From the NCBI GenBank assembly GCA_021793935.1, contig JAJYRV010000085.1, forward strand, positions 1 through 7,777: a stretch of DNA of 7,777 nucleotides, given 5' to 3'. This document shows positions 1-4,227 of the stretch, piece after piece. The notes under the pieces are model-generated. The model had not been told where the DNA came from. It saw only the letters and a list, made by a program, of their open reading frames with translations, and did no database searches. Position numbers and translations under genes: made by a program. Within the stretch, counting starts at the first letter, position 1; every line of letters begins with the position of its first letter. This DNA comes from Actinomycetes bacterium (GTDB lineage: Bacteria > Actinomycetota > Actinomycetes > Actinomycetales > Beutenbergiaceae).

Positions 1-697
1 GCACGCCCGGCTGTACGAGCACGTGCCCTGGCTCCAGGCCCACCTCGTGGGCGCGGTGGAACAATATGCGCGGGGGATCGAAATCGACCTCGACCAACTC
101 GAATCCTCCGTCCGGGAGATCGACCCGACGGACATGGACCAGCTCCGCACCGCGCTGTCCGGGGACATCTTCCTCGGCGAACCGAGCGAGTCCCAGCAGC
201 GGGCCCTGCAGCGCCTGGAGACGATGCTCGCCCTCGTGGAAGGGTGGGTGGAGGAGGTGACCGCGCAGGCGGTTGCCGCGCACCTGCCCCACGCGGTGGC
301 GCTACGGGAGATGATTCGCCGACGGCGCGCGGCCGGCGGGCCGGCAGAAGACACCTTCCGCACACTCGTGGGTCTGGAACTGCGCCCGCGCCGGGCGCGG
401 GAAGCCGCAGCGTTGTGGGCGGAACTCACCCGCAGCGAGGGGGCCGAGGCCCGCGACGGGTTGTGGTCGCAGTTGGATCTCATGCCCACGGGGGAGGATC
501 TCGACGATCCCGCGGCCTTCGCCCACCGCCGCACCGCGGGGGATTCCGAGGAATTCGGGGATCTCGATGCGGAGTTGGCCAAGATCCTCGGCACCGGTGA
601 CGCGCCCCAGGGCGATGCCGGCGATCCGTCCGGCGACCCATCCGGCGAAGGCGAGGAGCGCCCCGACGACGAGGGGCTCGGCGGGGATCAGGACTAG
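1..697 (+). CDS. Zincin_2 (DUF2342) zinc-dependent metalloprotease, C-terminal part
   Basis: The gene is cut at its 5' end. The reading frame is open from base 2 and gives 231 residues before the TAG at 695-697. It begins with HARLYEHVPWL, which I recognise as the end of the zinc-site helix and following segment of the actinobacterial Zincin_2/DUF2342 family, usually preceded by a REAA-type stretch. The family features VEQYARGIEIDLDQLE, LALVEGWVEEV and RRRRAAGGPAEDTFRTLVGLELRPRR follow. The last 30 or so residues are a low-complexity acidic tail with a tandem GDPSGDPSG. M. tuberculosis Rv3195 is the positional counterpart. The peptidase substrate is unknown in the family. The gene converges on the nitronate monooxygenase gene, and both stop codons lie in one CTAG. 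The GTG at base 23 is internal to the gene and is not its start. Confidence 0.87.
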   Translation, partial: HARLYEHVPWLQAHLVGAVEQYARGIEIDLDQLESSVREIDPTDMDQLRTALSGDIFLGEPSESQQRALQRLETMLALVEGWVEEVTAQAVAAHLPHAVALREMIRRRRAAGGPAEDTFRTLVGLELRPRRAREAAALWAELTRSEGAEARDGLWSQLDLMPTGEDLDDPAAFAHRRTAGDSEEFGDLDAELAKILGTGDAPQGDAGDPSGDPSGEGEERPDDEGLGGDQD

Positions 698-1743
698 CCG
701 GGCAGACCCGCGCGCAGTTCGGCGAACACCTGCCCCGCGTCGTCGAACTTCACCAGCGGGGCGGATTGGCCGACCCACAGCGACTGCAACTCGCCGAGAT
801 TCCGGCGAGCGGCTTCCGCGCGGAACTGCCCGGTGAGCCAATTCTGGGCGGGGAACGGGGCGATCTCCTCCCCCGCTTCGATCGCCTGCACGGCGCGGTT
901 GGGCACGCCCCGTGAGAGTCGCCCGCTCATCGCGCGGGTGAGTACGGTTCCCTCCGCGCTCGACCTGCGGATCGCGTCGCGGTGGGCGGGGCTCGCCGCT
1001 GATTCGCGGGCCGCGAGGAACGCCGTGCCGACCTGAACGGCGCTCGCCCCGAGCGCGAAGGCCGCCCGCACTCCGCGCCGATCCGCAATCCCGCCCGCGG
1101 CGATGACGGGGACGTCCACCGCGTCGACAACCTGCGGCACGAGGGAGAAGGTGCCCACGAGCCCGGCCTCGGGCTCGGCGAGGAACGCGGTGCGGTGGCC
1201 CGCCGCCTCGAAGCCGGTGGCGACGATCGCATCCACTCCCCCGGCCTCGAGCGCCTCCGCCTCGGCGACGGTCGTCGCCGTCCCGATGATCGCCGTTCCC
1301 TGCTCACGGGCGCGGGCCCGCACCCACGCCGGGGGAACCCCGAACACGAGGCTGAGGGCCGCGGGCTTCGCCTCGAGCGCGGACTCGAGTTGCGCGTCGG
1401 GGTCGGGAAGGAACTGTTCCGGGGGCGCGGGGATCGGCAACCCGACCTCGCCGAAGAAGGGCGCGAGCACGTCTGCGGCCCGCCCCAGCTCCACCTCCGA
1501 GGGGGCAACCTCCTCCCCGGTGGGAAGCCAGAGGTTCACCGCGAATGGCTGCGAGGTCGCCTCACGCAGTTCCGCGATCGTTGCCGAGATGCGCTCCGGG
1601 GAATACCCGTAGAGGCCGTAGGAACCGAGCCCGCCGAGTGTGCTCACCGCCGCGGTGAGCTCCACCGAGCTCAGGCCCCCGAAAGGGCCGAGGATGATGG
1701 GGGAGGAGATATTCAGCAGATCGCAGATCGGGTTGGTCGCCAT
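694..1743 (-). CDS. Nitronate monooxygenase / 2-nitropropane dioxygenase-like FMN flavoprotein
   Basis: This is a 349-residue TIM-barrel flavoprotein of the NMO/NPD family, which oxidises alkyl nitronates with FMN and oxygen. Visible features are the N-terminal GPFGGLSS (residues 19-26), FAVNLWLP (67-74), the GFEAAGHR segment with the candidate catalytic base His183, the phosphate-binding AAGGIADRRG (215-224) and QVGTAF (237-242). Length is normal for the family. I place the start at the ATG at 1743-1741: it gives the typical N-terminus, and GGAAG lies 6 nt upstream (1754-1750). The frame stays open further upstream, but that part overlaps the DUF45 gene and is arginine-rich noise. It lies 35 nt after the DUF45 stop, so the two are probably cotranscribed. 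The physiological substrate cannot be read from sequence; the family also contains FMN-dependent enoyl reductase-like members. Confidence 0.87.
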   Translation of the reverse strand: MATNPICDLLNISSPIILGPFGGLSSVELTAAVSTLGGLGSYGLYGYSPERISATIAELREATSQPFAVNLWLPTGEEVAPSEVELGRAADVLAPFFGEVGLPIPAPPEQFLPDPDAQLESALEAKPAALSLVFGVPPAWVRARAREQGTAIIGTATTVAEAEALEAGGVDAIVATGFEAAGHRTAFLAEPEAGLVGTFSLVPQVVDAVDVPVIAAGGIADRRGVRAAFALGASAVQVGTAFLAARESAASPAHRDAIRRSSAEGTVLTRAMSGRLSRGVPNRAVQAIEAGEEIAPFPAQNWLTGQFRAEAARRNLGELQSLWVGQSAPLVKFDDAGQVFAELRAGLPG

Positions 1744-1778
1744 GGCGCGCTTCCGGCAGGGGATGGGTCTTGCCCAGA

Positions 1779-2327
1779 TTAGTCGACGTCGGCGCCGGTA
1801 CCCTCGAGGAAGGACACCGCCTCGAGGAACCCGCGGGCGCGTTCGGTGCGCGGGTATCGGTTGACGATTTCCCAGAACGCCTCGTTGTGGCCGACCTCGA
1901 CGAGGTGGGCGAGTTCGTGCACGAGCACGTAGTCGAGCACCCAGGAGGGCATGCCCTGCAGCCGGTGGGAGATCCGGATGGAGCCGTTCAACGGCGTGCA
2001 CGAACCCCACCGCGTCGTCTGGTTCGTCACCCACCGGACCGAACTCGGGCGGACCCCCTCGGGCAGGTATTCACCGGCGAGGCGCTCGGCCCGGTCCATG
2101 AGGTCGGTGGAGGACAGTTGGCGGCGCGCCTCGCTGCGCTTCACCCGCTCAATCATTCGATCGACCCACTCCTCCTCCTGCCCGCGAGTGAAGCTCCCTG
2201 GAATCGCGATGACGAGCCGGCCCTGTTCTCGGAACGCCGACACGGTGCGGCGCCGCCGAGCGCTTCGGCGCACCTCGATCGTGCCCTCCCCGGGCACTTC
2301 TCGCAGCACGCGCTCACGTTGGCTCAT
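1779..2327 (-). CDS. DUF45 / YgjP-like M48-type metallopeptidase
   Basis: The product has 182 residues. The zinc-peptidase signature HELAH is at residues 137-141, with a further histidine at 147 (HELAHLVEVGHNEAFW), the family arrangement with a third metal ligand shortly after HExxH. The upstream RWGSC (106-110) and NGSIRISHRLQGMP (114-127) are typical of YgjP/DUF45 proteins. No signal peptide or membrane segment is seen, so it is probably cytoplasmic. The ATG at 2327-2325 fits the family length. The only Shine-Dalgarno-like stretch, GGGAG, ends 1 nt before the ATG, which is too close for normal use; a very short or absent leader is possible. It is the first gene of a unit with the nitronate monooxygenase and is divergent from the ThiF-like gene. 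The substrate is unknown. Confidence 0.9.
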   Translation of the reverse strand: MSQRERVLREVPGEGTIEVRRSARRRRTVSAFREQGRLVIAIPGSFTRGQEEEWVDRMIERVKRSEARRQLSSTDLMDRAERLAGEYLPEGVRPSSVRWVTNQTTRWGSCTPLNGSIRISHRLQGMPSWVLDYVLVHELAHLVEVGHNEAFWEIVNRYPRTERARGFLEAVSFLEGTGADVD

Positions 2328-2354
2328 GCTCCCACTGTGTCAGAATCGGGTGCC

Positions 2355-2428
2355 CCGCGGCGGGGAAACGGGTCACCGCGGGGGGAAACCGGACTTATCC
2401 ACAGGGCCGCTCGCGGGGCGCGGTTTCC
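2355..2428. repeat. Repeated GGGGAAAC element, two direct copies and one inverted partial copy
   Basis: Two imperfect direct copies are seen: CCGCGGcGGGGAAACgGG at 2355-2372 and CCGCGGGGGGAAACcGG at 2376-2392. Their GGGGAAAC cores are 20 bp apart (2362 and 2382), about two helical turns. An inverted partial copy, CGGTTTCC at 2421-2428, is the exact reverse complement of GGAAACCG at 2384-2391. All copies are in the 151-bp region between the divergent DUF45 and ThiF-like genes, where an operator would be expected. I do not recognise a known regulator site, and part of the similarity could reflect G-rich composition. Confidence 0.4.
2395..2403 (+). promoter_or_regulatory. Perfect DnaA-box 9-mer (isolated)
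   Basis: TTATCCACA matches the consensus DnaA box exactly. It is in the divergent intergenic region between DUF45 and the ThiF-like gene. It stands alone: I saw no cluster of further boxes, and the neighbouring genes are not origin genes, so it is not an origin. It could be a DnaA-responsive regulatory site or a chance match. Confidence 0.3.
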
Positions 2429-2478
2429 GGTGAGACTTGAGTCCTGGGCGGATTTCTGTGGTGCCCGCAGGAGGATCA

Positions 2479-3594
2479 ATGCAAAAATACTGGCGGCCGG
2501 GGCTGCGGGTGTGGTGGCGTTGCGACGGCGAAGCGCAGCTCGGGCTGGACCCGCCCGCGATCCTGTTCGGACTCTCGCACGCCGATCATCAACTGTTGGA
2601 GGCGCTCGCGCAGGCCGATCCGCAGCTCGATTGTTGGTCGGTGGCGCAGCGATTGGGCTGGACACGGACATCGTTCACCCGGTTCCTGCGCCGGCTCCCG
2701 CCGCACGCGCTCGTTGACGCGCCGACCGCTCAGGCCACGGCGATGCGCCGGTATTGGTCCCTCATGGAAGCCGCCGGCGCGCCGCACCACACCGCACGAG
2801 TGGGCGCGCAGGTGGTGATCGACGGCGTCGATGCGCTGGGGATCCAACTCACCGACGCGATCGCGGCCGCGGGCGTGGGCGCCGTCTTCTTATGCGACCT
2901 GCGGCCCGTGCTCCCCCACGATGTGCACCCCGGCGGCTTCCACACCGACGACGTCGGCCGGGTGCGGGAGCAGGCGGCGCTGCACCGGTTGCGCCCGCGC
3001 CATCCGATGGCCAAACTCCGAGCCGGCCGCGAGGGTATTGCCGGCGCCGCGCTCCCGCCGGCCCGGGATCCGGCCCCGCCCCACGCGCAGCCTCCTCACG
3101 GGCGTTCCCCTCACGGCGTGTACGCCCCGCAGTTACGCGCCGCGCATCCGGGCAGCGGCGCCGAAGCGGTGGCGGCGACGCTCGCCGTGCTCGTGGCCCA
3201 CGGGGCGGTGGAGCCACGCCGGGTCCGACCGTACGCGCGGCGGGAGACGCCGGTGCTGCCCGTCGTCGTGCGCGAACTCGATGTCGTGATCGGGCCGTTG
3301 CTGCACGCGGGCGGGCCGTGCGTGCGCTGCCTGCACTTGACGTTGACCGATGAGGACCCGCGCTGGCCGGCCGTCGCGACCCAGTTGGCCTCGGAGACCA
3401 ACCCGGGGATCGACCCGGTCGTCATTCACCTCGCCGCGGCCCTCGCGGCGCATCAGGTGATCGCGATCTCCGATGAGCGGCCGGCGGCGGTCGTGGGCAG
3501 GAGTCTGCACGTGGACGGGGCGCATCCGGTTCCGCGCCATCGGGCGTGGCAGGCCCACCCCCGGTGCGGGTGCCAGCTCGCGCACTTGGCGTAG
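2479..3594 (+). CDS. ThiF/E1-like protein (TOMM leader-binding-like), degenerate, orphan
   Basis: The product has 371 residues. The start is the ATG at 2479, with AGGAGG at 2469-2474 four nt upstream; the frame is open 14 codons further but without a better site. The N-terminal part (about 1-90) resembles the winged-helix-like region of E1-like proteins annotated as TOMM leader-peptide-binding. The middle (about 108-140, QVVIDGVDALGIQLTDAIAAAG) aligns with the Rossmann segment of ThiF proteins but lacks an intact GxGxxG, so ATP-dependent adenylation is doubtful. The C-terminal part has two cysteine pairs, PCVRC (281, 284) and PRCGC (363, 365), likely a structural zinc site. No precursor peptide, YcaO or dehydrogenase gene is visible. 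M. tuberculosis Rv3196 is the likely positional counterpart. It converges on whiB7 with 10 nt between the stops. Function unknown. Confidence 0.8.
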   Translation: MQKYWRPGLRVWWRCDGEAQLGLDPPAILFGLSHADHQLLEALAQADPQLDCWSVAQRLGWTRTSFTRFLRRLPPHALVDAPTAQATAMRRYWSLMEAAGAPHHTARVGAQVVIDGVDALGIQLTDAIAAAGVGAVFLCDLRPVLPHDVHPGGFHTDDVGRVREQAALHRLRPRHPMAKLRAGREGIAGAALPPARDPAPPHAQPPHGRSPHGVYAPQLRAAHPGSGAEAVAATLAVLVAHGAVEPRRVRPYARRETPVLPVVVRELDVVIGPLLHAGGPCVRCLHLTLTDEDPRWPAVATQLASETNPGIDPVVIHLAAALAAHQVIAISDERPAAVVGRSLHVDGAHPVPRHRAWQAHPRCGCQLAHLA

Positions 3595-3604
3595 CGGTCA
3601 CCGC

Positions 3605-3916
3605 CTACCAGGCGGCGGACTCGCCCGGAGAGGGGGAGGGCAGCGGGTGCTTCCGGGGCCGGCCCCGGCCGCGCTTATTCGCGACGATCTTGCCGTCGAC
3701 GAAGATTTCACCGCCCCACACGCCCCAGGGTTCCTCGCGCTGGAGCGCGCCTTCGAGGCATTCCGCCCGCAGCGGGCAGGTCCCGCACAGGGTTTGCGCC
3801 CGCTTGAGGTCCGGCGCGTGTTCGGCGAACCAAAGATCGACCGTGTCGAGGTTCTGGCACGGCAAGGTGAGGTCGAGGTCCTCGGTTGCGATGAGGACGT
3901 CCAACGACGTAGACAA
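3605..3916 (-). CDS. whiB7: WhiB7 (WblC) iron-sulfur transcriptional activator with AT-hook
   Basis: The product has 103 residues. Four cysteines suited to binding a 4Fe-4S cluster are at 20, 44, 47 and 53 (C-x23-C-x2-C-x5-C). They are followed by EPWGVWGGE (62-70), the turn that contacts the principal sigma factor and is characteristic of this subfamily. RGRGRPRKH (82-90) is an AT-hook that binds AT-rich DNA upstream of -35 elements. Together these separate WhiB7 from other Wbl proteins. In other actinobacteria WhiB7 activates intrinsic resistance to ribosome-targeting antibiotics. The start is TTG at 3916-3914, with GGAG at 3925-3922 and a 5-nt spacer. Both are weak, which suits a gene under tight control. 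It has its own promoter and leader (see 3917-4208) and lies downstream of uvrD2, as in mycobacteria. Confidence 0.94.
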   Translation of the reverse strand: MSTSLDVLIATEDLDLTLPCQNLDTVDLWFAEHAPDLKRAQTLCGTCPLRAECLEGALQREEPWGVWGGEIFVDGKIVANKRGRGRPRKHPLPSPSPGESAAW

Positions 3917-3940
3917 CGTTGCTCCAAAGAAAAGGGTCCG

Positions 3941-3974
3941 AAAAAGTGGTGCCCGAGTGCGAAAGATGCACCGG
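3941..3974 (-). terminator. Putative conditional intrinsic terminator in the whiB7 leader
   Basis: Reading the minus strand, GGTGC (3972-3968) can pair with GCACC (3952-3948), followed by AC and then TTTTT (3945-3941). A competing local stem, CCGGTGC with GCACtCGG (3974-3968 with 3960-3953, one bulge, 7-nt loop), uses the same 5' arm. The U-run lies 16 nt before the whiB7 Shine-Dalgarno site and 44 nt after the end of the upstream ORF, a sensible place for an attenuator. The five-base stem with a 15-nt loop is weak for a terminator, so the true fold may differ. Confidence 0.45.
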
Positions 3975-3989
3975 CGGGGAGGAAAAGCT

Positions 3990-4091
3990 TCAGCGCTGGG
4001 CGACCCGGGGTCGCATTCCCTCGAGGAGGAGATTCGCGAGGGCTAGCGTGCCGATTCCCGTGGAAATTTCCATGACCATCGTGGTCTTCAT
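3990..4091 (-). CDS. whiB7 leader peptide (upstream ORF, 33 aa)
   Basis: ATG at 4091-4089 to TGA at 3992-3990 encodes 33 residues: MKTTMVMEIS, then TGIGTLALAN, then LLLEGMRPRV and AQR. The case for translation is strong: AGGAGGTGA at 4107-4099 matches the 16S rRNA anti-Shine-Dalgarno sequence over nine bases, 7 nt before the ATG, the best ribosome site in the window. It lies wholly within the predicted whiB7 leader. Its likely role is in cis: ribosome passage through it sets the RNA fold and so termination ahead of whiB7. Near its middle is a CTA leucine codon, likely rare at this GC content, followed by AAT and three CTC codons (residues 20-23). The RNA of those codons can pair with the ORF's own ribosome site. 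Known whiB7/wblC leaders carry such ORFs; I cannot say how similar this peptide is to them. Confidence 0.8.
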   Translation of the reverse strand: MKTTMVMEISTGIGTLALANLLLEGMRPRVAQR

Positions 4092-4170
4092 GCGAACCTC
4101 ACCTCCTCATTCTTTTCGGTGGGCCTCCCGGCTGGCTAGGCCCGGCCCAAAACTTACAGCAACGTCGTAA

Positions 4171-4208
4171 ACACTAAACCCCCTGCGCCGGGAGGCTCAA
4201 GTTATTTT
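4171..4208 (-). promoter_or_regulatory. WhiB7-dependent promoter of whiB7 (autoregulatory)
   Basis: On the minus strand AAAAT (4208-4204) is followed after 3 bp by a -35 element TTGAGC (4200-4195), an 18-bp spacer, and a -10 element TAGTGT (4176-4171) of TANNNT form. The transcript would start near A4165 or G4163. An AT-rich patch three bases upstream of -35 is the known target of the WhiB7 AT-hook, bound together with sigma-A region 4. WhiB7 therefore probably activates its own gene. The flanking 4201-4231, just past the uvrD2 stop, is an AT island (26 of 31 bases) in otherwise GC-rich DNA, including AAATTTAAAAATT. Confidence 0.75.
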
Positions 4209-4227
4209 CCGAAGAATTTTTAAATTT

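Larger units (their letters stand above)
3917..4165 (-). promoter_or_regulatory. whiB7 5' leader RNA (attenuator region)
   Basis: This is the predicted untranslated leader of whiB7, about 250 nt from the inferred start of transcription to the TTG codon. In 5'-3' order it holds: a 5' segment complementary to the whiB7 start site (4165-4158); a GC-rich hairpin (GGGCCT 4143-4138 with AGGCCC 4126-4121); a perfect Shine-Dalgarno site and a 33-codon upstream ORF (4091-3990); a hairpin in the last sense codons of that ORF (GCGACC-CCG-GGTCGC, 4014-4000); and a second stem followed by five U (3974-3941). Long leaders with an upstream ORF and conditional termination are established for whiB7/wblC in mycobacteria and Streptomyces. 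The pairings were found by eye, without energy calculation. Confidence 0.8.

Noticed and set aside
622..657. Short tandem repeat at the end of the metalloprotease as a mobile or regulatory repeat
   Set aside because: It encodes the GDPSGDPSG low-complexity tail in frame, and such acidic tails are common in this family.
302..841. A 179-codon minus-strand frame across the metalloprotease end
   Set aside because: It overlaps two recognised genes that converge at 694-697 and shows no family features.
1744..2034. A 97-residue N-terminal extension of the nitronate monooxygenase
   Set aside because: It overlaps the DUF45 gene, including its HELAH codons, and is arginine-rich. The ATG at 1743 has a ribosome site and gives the normal family N-terminus.
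1770..2717. A 315-codon open frame on plus spanning the DUF45 gene and the start of the ThiF-like gene
   Set aside because: It overlaps two better-supported genes, has no recognisable motif and its composition is typical of a wrong frame.
3708..3971. A second small ORF in the whiB7 leader, starting with GTG at 3971
   Set aside because: It begins inside the putative terminator stem, has no ribosome site, and runs through whiB7 in another frame.
4061..4072. The 12-bp perfect palindrome TGGAAATTTCCA inside the leader ORF as a protein site
   Set aside because: It has no loop, so it is not an RNA hairpin, and it encodes leader-peptide residues. I know no regulator for it, and a single copy is weak evidence.
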